Source: DUVY01 sp036562755
GTDB lineage: Bacteria; Bacillota; Clostridia; Christensenellales; DUVY01
Reading direction: 5' to 3'
DNA: 32,610 nt
Assembly: GCA_036562755.1 (NCBI GenBank)
Contig: DATCJN010000048.1
Span: forward strand, 1 to 32,610
Part shown: in pieces, positions 21,367 to 29,218 of the stretch
Position numbering within the stretch: the first letter of the stretch is position 1
How the letters are laid out: every line of letters starts with the position of its first letter
Program-made: the position numbers and the translations under genes
Notes under the pieces: generated by a model
Told to the model about the DNA's origin: nothing
Databases searched by the model: none
The model's input: only the letters and a program-made list of their open reading frames with translations

Positions 21367-23850
21367 ATGGCTAAGAAAAAGCACGAAACCCTTAATAAAG
21401 AAGAATTTTCTCAAGTCTTAAAAAAGAGCAATATAGTAAAAGTCCAGGTAAACGACGAGCTGAAAAAGTCCTTCATAGCTTACGCTATGGCGGTCAATGT
21501 AAGCCGCGCTATTCCGGACGTTCGCGACGGTCTAAAACCCGTTCAACGCAGAATTTTATACGCCATGAACGAGCTGGGTTTGGACAGCTCCAAGCCTTTT
21601 AGAAAATGCGCGCGTATCGTAGGCGACGTATTGGGCAAATACCATCCGCACGGCGACAGCGCGGTATATGCCGCTTTGGTCAGACTTGCCCAAGATTTTA
21701 CCATGCGCGTTCCGCTCGTAGACGGGCACGGAAACTTCGGCTCAATCGACGGCGATCCGCCCGCCGCCCAAAGATACACGGAAGCAAGGCTGTCTAAAAT
21801 AAGCGGCGAGATGCTAAAAGACATAGACAAAGAGACGGTGGATTTTTATCCCAACTTCGACGAAACGCTTCAACAGCCCGTCGTGCTGCCTTCGAGGTTT
21901 CCCAATCTTTTGGTTAACGGTTCGGACGGCATAGCGGTGGGCATGGCGACCAATATTCCGCCGCATAACTTATCCGAAGTAATTGACGGCGTAATCGCCC
22001 TAATAGACAATCCCGATATCTCGCTGGACGATTTGATGCAAATAATTCCCGGGCCGGATTATCCCACGGGCGGAATTATTATGGGCAGGGCCAATATCCG
22101 CCAGGCATACAAGACCGGCAGAGGCGGCGTTACCGTAAGGGCTAAATGCGAGATAGAAGAACACGGCTCAGGCAAGCCCAGAATCATAGTTACCGAGCTT
22201 CCCCACCAGGTAAATAAATCTAAATTAATAGAAGACATAGCCAACCTAGTCAAGAACAAGCGCGTGGACGGCATCTCCGACATAAGAGACGAATCGGACA
22301 GAGACGGCATGCGCATAGTAATAGAAGTCAAAAAGGACGCTCAGCCCAACGTTGTCCTTAACCAATTATACAAGCACACCGAGTTGCAGGTTTCGGGCGG
22401 CATTACCATGCTGGCGCTGGTTCACGGCGAGCCTAAGATTCTAAACCTAAAAGAAGTATTATATTACTACTTAGAACACCAAAGAGAAGTAATCACCAGG
22501 CGCACCAAGTTTGACTTAAACAAAGCCGAAGAAAGACAGCATATAGTCGAGGGCTTGGTAATTGCGCTTGCCAATATAGACGAAGTCATTCAAATCATCA
22601 AGGCCAGCCGCGACAAGTTTGAGGCGTCCGAACAGTTGATAACCAGGTTTGTCCTAACCGAAAAACAAGCCAACGCTATTTTGGAAATGCGTTTGCAGAG
22701 GTTGACTTCGTTAGAAGTAGAAAAACTCAATGAAGAACTAGCCGAATTAAACAAATTAATCGAGGAATTAAGAAGCATACTCGATTCCAAAGAAAAAATA
22801 GAAAACATCATCAAAGCGGAACTTTCCGAAATAAAGCAAACTTACGGCGACGCTCGCCGCACACAAATTTCTTTAGACTATGGCGAGATAGATATAGCCG
22901 ACACCATAATTAAAGAAGACGTGGTAATATCCATGACGCACTTTGGCTATATCAAGCGCATTTCCGCCGCCGAATACAAGCCTCAGCGCCGCGGCGGCAA
23001 GGGTATAACCGCGCACAAGCCCAAAGAAGAAGACTTTGTGGAAAACATGTTTGTAACAAGCTCGCACGCGGACTTGCTGTTCTTTAGCAACCAGGGCAAA
23101 GTTTATAGCCTAAAGGCATACGAAGTGCCCGAGGCTCACAGAACGGCGCGCGGCAGGGCGATCGTCAACCTGTTGAATCTGCAAAGCGACGAAAAGATTA
23201 CCGCCTGCGTGCCTTTAGAAGAGGGCGATCAGGGCAATCTTTTAATGGCTACCAAGCGCGGACTTATCAAAAAGACCTCTTTGGACGAATTCGCTAAGAT
23301 CCGCAGGGTAGGAAAAATCGCTATAAGCCTAATCGAAGGCGACGAATTAATAGGCGTTACCTTAACCGGCGGCAAAGACGAAATATTAGTCGCAAGCGCC
23401 CAAGGCAAATGCATAAGGTTTAGCGAAGAAGAAGTAAGACTTATGGGCAGAGATACCCAGGGCGTTAAAAGCATAGATCTTGATGAGGGCGATTACGTGG
23501 TTGATATGACTATAGTTAAACCCGACTGCGATATATTGACGGTGTCCCAATACGGATACGGCAAGCGCGCCTCAATAGAGGAATACAGACTGCAAGCGCG
23601 CGGCGGCAAGGGCATAAAGGCGGGCGTGTTTAACGAAAAAACCGGCAGATTGGTCAATCTAAAACAAGTAAGCCCCGAGGACGATATTATGATCATCTCC
23701 AACAACGGCACCATTATAAGAATGCGCGCTCAAGACATCTCCAAGATAGGCCGCGACACCCAAGGCGTTCGCCTAATGAAGATGGAAGAAGACAACGAAG
23801 TGGTATGCGTAGCCGTGGTAAGCTGCGGCGAAGAAATAGACGAAGAATAA
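21367..23850 (+). CDS. gyrA: DNA gyrase subunit A
   Basis: An 827-aa breakage-reunion subunit. The winged-helix domain carries DGLKPVQRRILYAM (54-67), the quinolone-contact helix HPHGDSAVYAALVRLAQ (93-109) and the catalytic Tyr137 in AAQRYTEARLS. The coiled-coil arm and C-gate follow (VNKSKLIEDI, ILEMRLQRLTSLE). The C-terminal beta-pinwheel holds the GyrA box as RRGGKGITAH (about 542), with further blades RTARGRAIVNLL, GRDTQGVKSI and RGGKGIKAG. That box distinguishes it from ParC. The position matching E. coli Asp87 is Ala102, while Ser83 is kept as Ser98. Ends at a perfect terminator. Confidence 0.97.
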   Translation: MAKKKHETLNKEEFSQVLKKSNIVKVQVNDELKKSFIAYAMAVNVSRAIPDVRDGLKPVQRRILYAMNELGLDSSKPFRKCARIVGDVLGKYHPHGDSAVYAALVRLAQDFTMRVPLVDGHGNFGSIDGDPPAAQRYTEARLSKISGEMLKDIDKETVDFYPNFDETLQQPVVLPSRFPNLLVNGSDGIAVGMATNIPPHNLSEVIDGVIALIDNPDISLDDLMQIIPGPDYPTGGIIMGRANIRQAYKTGRGGVTVRAKCEIEEHGSGKPRIIVTELPHQVNKSKLIEDIANLVKNKRVDGISDIRDESDRDGMRIVIEVKKDAQPNVVLNQLYKHTELQVSGGITMLALVHGEPKILNLKEVLYYYLEHQREVITRRTKFDLNKAEERQHIVEGLVIALANIDEVIQIIKASRDKFEASEQLITRFVLTEKQANAILEMRLQRLTSLEVEKLNEELAELNKLIEELRSILDSKEKIENIIKAELSEIKQTYGDARRTQISLDYGEIDIADTIIKEDVVISMTHFGYIKRISAAEYKPQRRGGKGITAHKPKEEDFVENMFVTSSHADLLFFSNQGKVYSLKAYEVPEAHRTARGRAIVNLLNLQSDEKITACVPLEEGDQGNLLMATKRGLIKKTSLDEFAKIRRVGKIAISLIEGDELIGVTLTGGKDEILVASAQGKCIRFSEEEVRLMGRDTQGVKSIDLDEGDYVVDMTIVKPDCDILTVSQYGYGKRASIEEYRLQARGGKGIKAGVFNEKTGRLVNLKQVSPEDDIMIISNNGTIIRMRAQDISKIGRDTQGVRLMKMEEDNEVVCVAVVSCGEEIDEE

Positions 23851-23851
23851 A

Positions 23852-23886
23852 GCAAAAAACGGACTAAATTATAGTCCGTTTTTTGC
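23852..23886. terminator. bidirectional terminator after gyrA
   Basis: Perfect 15-bp stem 23852-23866 / 23872-23886 (GCAAAAAACGGACTA with TAGTCCGTTTTTTGC), 5-nt loop. It also lies just after the 3' end of the minus YjzC-like gene. Confidence 0.92.
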
Positions 23887-23916
23887 TATTTAGTTGTCGT
23901 GGTTTAGCGTGTTTAA

Positions 23917-24075
23917 TTATTTAGAATAATATTGACCTTCTTTGTCGGTGGGGGGGAATCTGTGTCCTTTTTCCATAGTTACATAATTTCCCGTGCCTTG
24001 GCCGTTAGAATTCATCAATTGATATTCACCGGCTTCAGGGCAGTTTTCACCGGGCTTCCATTTTTGATTAGGCAT
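23917..24075 (-). CDS. YjzC-like small protein, 52 aa
   Basis: Product begins MPNQKWKPGENCPEAGEYQL and contains GHRFPPTDKEGQYYSK at its end. The pattern (K-x-G-x-x-C/A-P-x-x-G-x-Y near the start, then an MEKGHRFPP-type motif) matches the YjzC family of Bacillus and Clostridia, small soluble proteins of unknown function. The ATG at 24075 is chosen because TAGGAGG lies 7 nt upstream; a longer frame to 24123 has no site. A small AGGC-TGAC-GCCT hairpin precedes the ribosome site in the RNA. It has no partner gene. Confidence 0.75.
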   Translation of the reverse strand: MPNQKWKPGENCPEAGEYQLMNSNGQGTGNYVTMEKGHRFPPTDKEGQYYSK

Positions 24076-24214
24076 ATTTATCCTCCTAAAATTTAATTTT
24101 TCAGGCGTCAGCCTTAATTTCAATACATAGTATTATCAATTATTTAAAATTTATTTATTTGTAGATAATAAATTTTTTTACCAAAAACAGCCCGAATTGG
24201 TTAGGATAGCCTGT

Positions 24215-24243
24215 TTGACATAATAAGTTTTAAAATATATAAT
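24215..24243 (+). promoter_or_regulatory. perfect consensus sigma-A promoter of argS
   Basis: TTGACA (24215-24220), exactly 17 nt, TATAAT (24238-24243). Start near 24250. The leader is too short for a T-box. Confidence 0.9.
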
Positions 24244-24280
24244 AAACTCATTTAATAAGGTAAAAATCAAGGATTTATAA

Positions 24281-26014
24281 ATGGACCTCAAAGAATTAAT
24301 AGCTAAAATTATCGCAGATAATTTAAATATTTCGGACATCTCTCAAGAGCAAATAATAGAATTCTTAAACGCTCCGCCCGAGCCTGCTTTGGGCGATTAC
24401 GCGTTGCCCTGCTTTAAGCTGGCTAAAGTCCTAAAAAATTCTCCCGTAAAAATCGCCGATGATTTGGCGCAAAAGATAAACCAAAACAGCTTACCCCTAG
24501 AATTAGACAAAGTAAGCGCGGTAAACGGTTATTTAAATTTTTATATAAACCGCTCTTTGTTTATGAAAGATGTGGCGGATAATTATAAAAACGGAACTCC
24601 CAAGCAAGACATAGGCAAGGGCAGGGTCGTTTGCATAGACTATTCTTCCATTAATATAGCCAAGCACTTTCATATGGGGCATTTATCCACCACCGCCATA
24701 GGCGGTTCGCTATACCGCATTTTCAACTATCTAGGATATAAATCCGTAGGCATCAATCACTTAGGCGACTATGGAACCCAATTCGGCAAACTAATTTGCG
24801 CTTATAAAATGTGGAGCAGCGAAGAAAAACTGGCAAAAGACGGCCTAAACGAACTGCACGAGCTTTATGTGCGCTACCACCAAGAAGCCGAAAGCAATCC
24901 CGCCCTCGACGATATCGCGCGCGAGTGGTCCAAAAAGATAGAGCAAAAAGATCCCGAAGCCGTCCAAATTTACGAGAGATTTAAGCAAATAACTTTGGAG
25001 AACATAGGCAAGATTTACGAAAGGCTGGGCGTAACCTTTGATTCTTATCTGGGCGAGAGTTTTTTTGCCGACAGAGTGGGCGAGGTCGTAAAGCTCTTGG
25101 AAGAAAAAAAGCTATTGGAAGAAAGCGACGGAGCAAAGGTAGTCAAACTAGACGAGTTTGATATGCCGCCGTGCTTAATCTTAAGAAGCGACGGAGCGAG
25201 CTTATACGCCACAAGAGACCTTGCCACAGCGATATACAGAAAACAAACTTACGATTTTTATAAATGCCTCTACGTAGTGGCTTATCAACAAAACCTTCAC
25301 TTTAGACAGTTCTTTAAAGTTCTGGAACTTATGGGCTACGAGTGGGCCAAAGATTTGATACATGTCTCCTACGGCATGGTCAGCCTAGAAGACGGCGCCA
25401 TGTCCACGCGCGGCGGAAAGCTGGTAAAACTGGTAGATGTTTTGGATAAGGCGGTGGAAAAGACCAAAAATATAATAAAAGAAAAAAATCCCGACGCCGA
25501 CAATACAGACGAAGTGGCGGAAGCCGTGGGCGTGGGCGCGGTAATATTCTCCAGCCTTTGCAACTCCAAGATAAAAGACATAGTTTTTTCTTGGGACAGG
25601 GTATTAAACTTTGACGGCGAGACAGGCCCTTATCTGCAATACACGCACGCAAGGTGCTGCAGCGTGCTAAAAAAAGCGGGCGTTGATATTAATAATTTAG
25701 TCATGCCTTCTAGTCTGCAAAGTGTAGATGCCGATTTTGGCGCTAATTTGGACGACAATACCTGGACGCTTATAAAAAATATCAATACCTTCTTTGACCA
25801 AATCGTTCTGGCCGCGCAAAACTACGAGCCGTCCATAATAGCCAACAGGATTATAGACATAGCCCAAGGCTATAATAAGTTCTATTTTGATTATAAGATT
25901 CTGGACGAAAACCCCGCCGTTCAAAAAGCAAGATTATTAATTACTATGGCCGTTAAAAACTGCTTAAAGACGGGCATGGAATTGTTATTATTAAAACCTT
26001 TGGAACAGATGTAA
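24281..26014 (+). CDS. argS: arginyl-tRNA synthetase
   Basis: A 577-aa class Ia synthetase that charges tRNA(Arg). The N-terminal additive domain (about 1-100) has PEPALGDYALPCF, the ArgRS-specific GDYA segment. The HIGH motif is the variant HMGH (131-134) in IDYSSINIAKHFHMGHL. The KMSKS position is the degenerate MSTRGG (about 372), normal for ArgRS. SLYATRDLATAIYR and NFDGETGPYLQYTHARCCS are family motifs, and the C-terminus is the DALR anticodon domain (ending LKTGMELLLLKPLEQM). CAAGGA lies upstream of ATG 24281. The GNAT gene starts 3 nt after its stop, so the two form one operon. Confidence 0.97.
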   Translation: MDLKELIAKIIADNLNISDISQEQIIEFLNAPPEPALGDYALPCFKLAKVLKNSPVKIADDLAQKINQNSLPLELDKVSAVNGYLNFYINRSLFMKDVADNYKNGTPKQDIGKGRVVCIDYSSINIAKHFHMGHLSTTAIGGSLYRIFNYLGYKSVGINHLGDYGTQFGKLICAYKMWSSEEKLAKDGLNELHELYVRYHQEAESNPALDDIAREWSKKIEQKDPEAVQIYERFKQITLENIGKIYERLGVTFDSYLGESFFADRVGEVVKLLEEKKLLEESDGAKVVKLDEFDMPPCLILRSDGASLYATRDLATAIYRKQTYDFYKCLYVVAYQQNLHFRQFFKVLELMGYEWAKDLIHVSYGMVSLEDGAMSTRGGKLVKLVDVLDKAVEKTKNIIKEKNPDADNTDEVAEAVGVGAVIFSSLCNSKIKDIVFSWDRVLNFDGETGPYLQYTHARCCSVLKKAGVDINNLVMPSSLQSVDADFGANLDDNTWTLIKNINTFFDQIVLAAQNYEPSIIANRIIDIAQGYNKFYFDYKILDENPAVQKARLLITMAVKNCLKTGMELLLLKPLEQM

Positions 26015-26016
26015 TA

Positions 26017-26658
26017 ATGGAAATAAAAAAGCTTGATATAAGCGATTTTGAAAATGTTCTTTCTTTTTATAAAGAACAGATAGAATACTTGGAGCGCAAA
26101 GAGTTTTTTTATCCCTATCAAAACGACGATATAAAAAGCATATTAAGCGGCGGCGGAATTATGGCCGCCGTTTTGGACAGCTCTAAAATAATAGGCTTAA
26201 GCGCCATAGACTTTGACGATCATTACAGTCAAATCCTAAAAGAGATAGCTAATAATTATTATCCGCATGTTAGCAATCTTCAGGTTTGCGAATATTCGGG
26301 CGTGATGACCCATAAAGACTACCGCGGCCAAGGCGTAGCGGGCAAACTGTATGACTATTTGATAAACATCGTCAAAGACAGAAAAGATATCTGTCTTTGC
26401 TCCGTGGTTCAATTAGAAAACCAGGCAAGCCTTAACTTCTTTTTTAAGAGAAACTTTAGGCTGGTTAGCGTAAAGCGCGCTTTTGATATCGATTTTGGGT
26501 ATTTGTTAAAATTTTTAGACAAAGATATCAATATTGACATATCCGACCAAAAAATCATTAATTGTCTTGATTACGGCGCTTTTGATAAATATCTAAGACA
26601 AGGATACGTAGGCGTTAATTTTGCGGACAATAAAATAAAATTATGTCGAATAATATAA
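26017..26658 (+). CDS. GNAT-family N-acetyltransferase
   Basis: A 213-aa protein with an N-terminal GNAT domain (about 1-160). The acetyl-CoA loop lies in GVMTHKDYRGQGVAGKLYDYL (Arg/Gln-x-x-Gly pattern RGQGVAG at 103-109), followed by the beta5 region DICLCSVVQLENQASLNFFFKRNFR, where the N-x-x-S/N-x-x-F pattern is typical. The last ~50 residues are an extra, unrecognised segment. Substrate unknown. It begins 3 nt after argS and is probably read by re-initiating ribosomes, since no separate strong ribosome site is visible. Confidence 0.82.
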   Translation: MEIKKLDISDFENVLSFYKEQIEYLERKEFFYPYQNDDIKSILSGGGIMAAVLDSSKIIGLSAIDFDDHYSQILKEIANNYYPHVSNLQVCEYSGVMTHKDYRGQGVAGKLYDYLINIVKDRKDICLCSVVQLENQASLNFFFKRNFRLVSVKRAFDIDFGYLLKFLDKDINIDISDQKIINCLDYGAFDKYLRQGYVGVNFADNKIKLCRII

Positions 26659-26725
26659 TTTTAGGCTTTTTTTATTTTTACCTTATATTCTAGTTCTGGG
26701 ACAAGCCAAATATAATAATAACGGT

Positions 26726-26986
26726 ATGTTCGTATTCGTCCTGGAAATCATAACTTCCATTATATTAGGCCTGGCTCTTATAATCTTTTCGTGCTGGCTG
26801 TTAAAAGTCAAGAAAAAGGGCGTCTGGGGCGTCGTTATAAACGCCGTAATCGGCTGTTTGTTTTTATTCGCGTTTAATCTGTTCGGCATAATGGCCATAC
26901 CTATAAACCCCCTAAACGCGTTTATTTGCGCGGTTTTTGGCATATTCGGCGTAGTTTTGATATATCTTATAATAACGTTTATATAA
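26726..26986 (+). CDS. bofA: pro-sigma-K processing inhibitor, BofA family
   Basis: An 86-aa hydrophobic protein. Two to three membrane helices cover about 3-25, 33-53 and 65-86. The conserved motif is VVINAVIGCLFLFAFNLFGI, followed by PINPLNAFICAVFGIFGVVL, close to the BofA family signature (NxxxG..L..NxFG..IPxN...A...G..GxPG). BofA holds the SpoIVFB protease inactive in the outer forespore membrane, so it times sigma-K activation in the mother cell. The start lacks a clear ribosome site (ACGGT only). An acidic ORF follows 12 nt later. Confidence 0.85.
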   Translation: MFVFVLEIITSIILGLALIIFSCWLLKVKKKGVWGVVINAVIGCLFLFAFNLFGIMAIPINPLNAFICAVFGIFGVVLIYLIITFI

Positions 26987-26998
26987 CCGGGGGGAATA

Positions 26999-27283
26999 AT
27001 GGACGACCAAGATTTTATTGTGTTTGACGAACAGGACTATATAAATAAATTATACGAACAAAGCGAAAGCAGCGACGCCTTTGCTTCAAATGCGGTAACT
27101 TCGCAGGATAATGATTTTGAAACCCAAAAAGAATTAGAAAATACAGAAGCGGTTGCGAGCGTTTCTCATGAAGAAAACTCGCAAGAGGCCGACCAAATAA
27201 CAGCCTCGACCGCTGTCCAAGAAAAAGAATCAACCTCTAATAATATAATAATGCCCCGAAAGATTACGGGGCGTCAAAGGTAA
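26999..27283 (+). CDS. 94-aa acidic low-complexity protein, unrecognised
   Basis: A frame rich in E, D, S, Q, N and A, likely disordered (SESSDAFASNAVTSQDNDFE, ENTEAVASVSHEENSQEAD), with a short basic end, MPRKITGRQR. GGGGGG sits a few bases before ATG 26999, a usable if atypical ribosome site. No membrane segment or Cys. It follows bofA by 12 nt and its last base abuts the dnaA stop codon on the other strand. A GCCCCG/CGGGGC hairpin (27253-27258 / 27267-27272) is inside the final codons. Function not assignable. Confidence 0.6.
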   Translation: MDDQDFIVFDEQDYINKLYEQSESSDAFASNAVTSQDNDFETQKELENTEAVASVSHEENSQEADQITASTAVQEKESTSNNIIMPRKITGRQR

Positions 27284-28669
27284 TTATTTTTTATAAATTA
27301 GATTCCTTAAGTCCTGGCAAGCCGTTTTTATGTGCGGGTTGTTTTTTAACTCGCTCGCTATCTTATCCCGCGCGTACATAATCGTGGTATGATCTCTGCC
27401 GCCAAAGATTTGGCCTATCGTAGTAAGCGGCACGGATAAGATTTCGGTAATTAGATATATGCACATCTGGCGGGGATAGACTATCTCTTTGTTTTTCTTT
27501 TTTCCAAACAAGTCTTCCCTGGTTACTTTATAATACCTGCAGCAAGTATCGATTATTGCGTCTATTGACAGTTTTTCGTTGACTTCGCCCACGCTCTCTC
27601 TTAAGACCTTGGCGGCCAATTCTACCGTCAGGGGCTCTTCAAACAACTTAGCGTGGAAATACACCCTTGTTAAGTTTTCTTCCAAGACTCTGACATTGGT
27701 ATCGTTTTGTTCGGCTATGTAGGCCAAAACGTCGTCGCTTATATTGTAATTTTGGAGCATCGCTTTCTTTTGCAAAATGGCAAGCCTGGTCTCATAATCG
27801 GGCGGTTGTATATCGGCTATAAGCCCCCACTCAAAGCGGCTTCTTAAGCGCTCTTCCAAAGGATTGATTTCTTTGGGCGGGCGGTCGCTTGAGATAATAA
27901 TCTGCTTGCCCTTTTCATACAGGTCGTTAAAGGTGTGGAAAAACTCTTCCTGGGTGCTTGTCTTATTGGCGATAAACTGGATATCGTCCACCATTAATAT
28001 ATCTATATTGCGGTAGCGGTTTCTGAAGCTGGCCGCGCTGTTGCGATCCTTGCTGCCCAGGCGGATAGCGTCTATAAGCTCGTTCATAAACCGCTCGCAA
28101 GTAACATACAACACCTTCAATTCGGGGTGTTTGGAAGTTATGTAATTGCCCACGGCGTGCATAATGTGAGTCTTGCCTAAGCCTACGCCGCCGTAGATAA
28201 ACAGGGGATTATAAGCGTTGCCCGTGTTCTCGGTAACCGCCCTAGCTGCCGCATGAACAAATTGATTGCTCTTGCCTACAACAAAGGTGTCAAACGTGTA
28301 TTTGGGGTTAAAAACGCTGCTGGATAAGGGCTGTTCTGTCGGAAAAGAATGGCTCAAAAACTCATCGGGCTTGCTGATAAACTCGTCCTTTTCCGCCGAG
28401 GTGATAATAACCGAAGACAAGTGCGGATAAATCTTGGCGATTGCCGCATTAATTTTGTCTTGATAGTTTTTGACGATTACGGCCTTGTTTGCGTTGGTCT
28501 CGCACACCAAGACAAGTTTTTCGTCCTTGATAGTCAAAGGTTTCATCGTTTTTATAAAGACATCAAAACTAACGGCCGAAATGGTCGTTTCCAACTCTTG
28601 CAAGACTTCCGCCCAAAGACTATCGTATTCGGTTTTTTCGTCTAAAACATCGTATTCAAAATCGCTCAT
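27284..28669 (-). CDS. dnaA: chromosomal replication initiator DnaA
   Basis: A 461-aa AAA+ initiator. Domain I (about 14-90) opens YDSLWAEVLQELETTIS, and domain II is a short linker. Domain III has NPKYTFDTFVVGKSNQFVHAAA, Walker A GGVGLGKT (160-167), Walker B LMVDDIQF (225-232), sensor 1 IISSDRPPKE and box VII ERLRSRFEWGL. Domain IV binds DnaA boxes, with the recognition helix GGRDHTTIMYARDKI. The ATG at 28669 gives the usual start but lacks a ribosome site at normal distance (GGGG lies 17 nt off). It has its own promoter at 28721-28749. No dnaN follows, and no cluster of DnaA boxes lies upstream. Confidence 0.97.
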   Translation of the reverse strand: MSDFEYDVLDEKTEYDSLWAEVLQELETTISAVSFDVFIKTMKPLTIKDEKLVLVCETNANKAVIVKNYQDKINAAIAKIYPHLSSVIITSAEKDEFISKPDEFLSHSFPTEQPLSSSVFNPKYTFDTFVVGKSNQFVHAAARAVTENTGNAYNPLFIYGGVGLGKTHIMHAVGNYITSKHPELKVLYVTCERFMNELIDAIRLGSKDRNSAASFRNRYRNIDILMVDDIQFIANKTSTQEEFFHTFNDLYEKGKQIIISSDRPPKEINPLEERLRSRFEWGLIADIQPPDYETRLAILQKKAMLQNYNISDDVLAYIAEQNDTNVRVLEENLTRVYFHAKLFEEPLTVELAAKVLRESVGEVNEKLSIDAIIDTCCRYYKVTREDLFGKKKNKEIVYPRQMCIYLITEILSVPLTTIGQIFGGRDHTTIMYARDKIASELKNNPHIKTACQDLRNLIYKK

Positions 28670-28720
28670 ATCTAAACAAAAAACCCCATCAATTCTACGG
28701 CAATATAAAGGGTAAAATTT

Positions 28721-28749
28721 ATTATACTATTTAAACGGCTTATTTTCAA
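28721..28749 (-). promoter_or_regulatory. sigma-A promoter of dnaA
   Basis: On minus: TTGAAA (28749-28744), a 17-nt spacer, TATAAT (28726-28721); start near 28714, leader about 45 nt. Confidence 0.82.
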
Positions 28750-28813
28750 CTAAAACCCCTTTGGACTTTAGGTAAAAATTTATATATTTTTTGTCCGAAA
28801 ATATTTCTTTTGT

Positions 28814-28842
28814 TTGACTCCAAAATATAAAAATGCTAATAT
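28814..28842 (+). promoter_or_regulatory. sigma-A promoter of the arsR-zntA operon
   Basis: TTGACT (28814-28819), a 17-nt spacer, TAATAT (28837-28842); start near 28849, inside the operator flank. Confidence 0.8.
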
Positions 28843-28850
28843 ACTATATA

Positions 28851-28864
28851 TGAATAGTTGTTCA
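28851..28864 (+). promoter_or_regulatory. ArsR/SmtB-type operator
   Basis: TGAATAGTTGTTCA, extended as ATATGAA ... TTCATAT, is an inverted repeat of the TGAAnAnnTnTTCA type bound by SmtB/CzrA-class sensors. It lies over the transcript start. Confidence 0.75.
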
Positions 28865-28895
28865 TATTTTTAAATGTTTTTATATGGAGGCAGAT

Positions 28896-29201
28896 ATGGA
28901 TATTATACCATATAGCGACCAAACAATAGAGATAATGGCGGAATTTTTAAAGGCTATGTCCGATCCCAACAGGTTAAAAATTTTGCTATTATTATCCACA
29001 TCCAACGGTCTTAATGTAATTTCTATAGCGCAAGCGCTTAATATGACGCATTCGGCCGTTTCGCACCAACTCAATATGCTAAAGAGAATGCGGCTTTTAA
29101 CCTCAAAAAAAGATGGCAAAAGCGTTATTTACTCTCTGGCGGACGACCATATTTATTCAATAATCAACGCTTCCGCCGACCATGCGTTAGAAATAGTCTA
29201 A
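28896..29201 (+). CDS. ArsR/SmtB-family metal-sensing repressor, zinc type
   Basis: A 101-aa winged-helix repressor. KAMSDPNRLKILLLLS (about 16-31) and the recognition helix ALNMTHSAVSHQLNMLKRM are family motifs, and the wing is TSKKDGKSVIYSL. The C-terminal helix fits the alpha-5 metal motif D-x-H-x10-H-x2-E: Asp-Asp-His, ten residues, His, Ala-Leu-Glu. That is the SmtB/CzrA zinc site. The alpha-3N Cys pair of CadC is absent, so Zn(II) or Co(II) sensing is more likely than Cd/Pb. I chose ATG 28896, with GGAGG 28886-28890 five nt upstream; ATG 28884 would overlap that site. It should repress itself and the ATPase gene 17 nt downstream. Confidence 0.92.
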   Translation: MDIIPYSDQTIEIMAEFLKAMSDPNRLKILLLLSTSNGLNVISIAQALNMTHSAVSHQLNMLKRMRLLTSKKDGKSVIYSLADDHIYSIINASADHALEIV

Positions 29202-29218
29202 TTATAAGGAAGAAGTTT

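Noticed and set aside
24244..24280. T-box riboswitch before argS
   Set aside because: Only ~31 nt of leader, with no specifier loop or terminator.
28992..29000. Perfect DnaA box TTATCCACA as part of oriC
   Set aside because: Single copy, inside arsR codons (Leu-Ser-Thr); similar singles occur in corA (near 2704), argS (near 24684) and ppx. There is no cluster.
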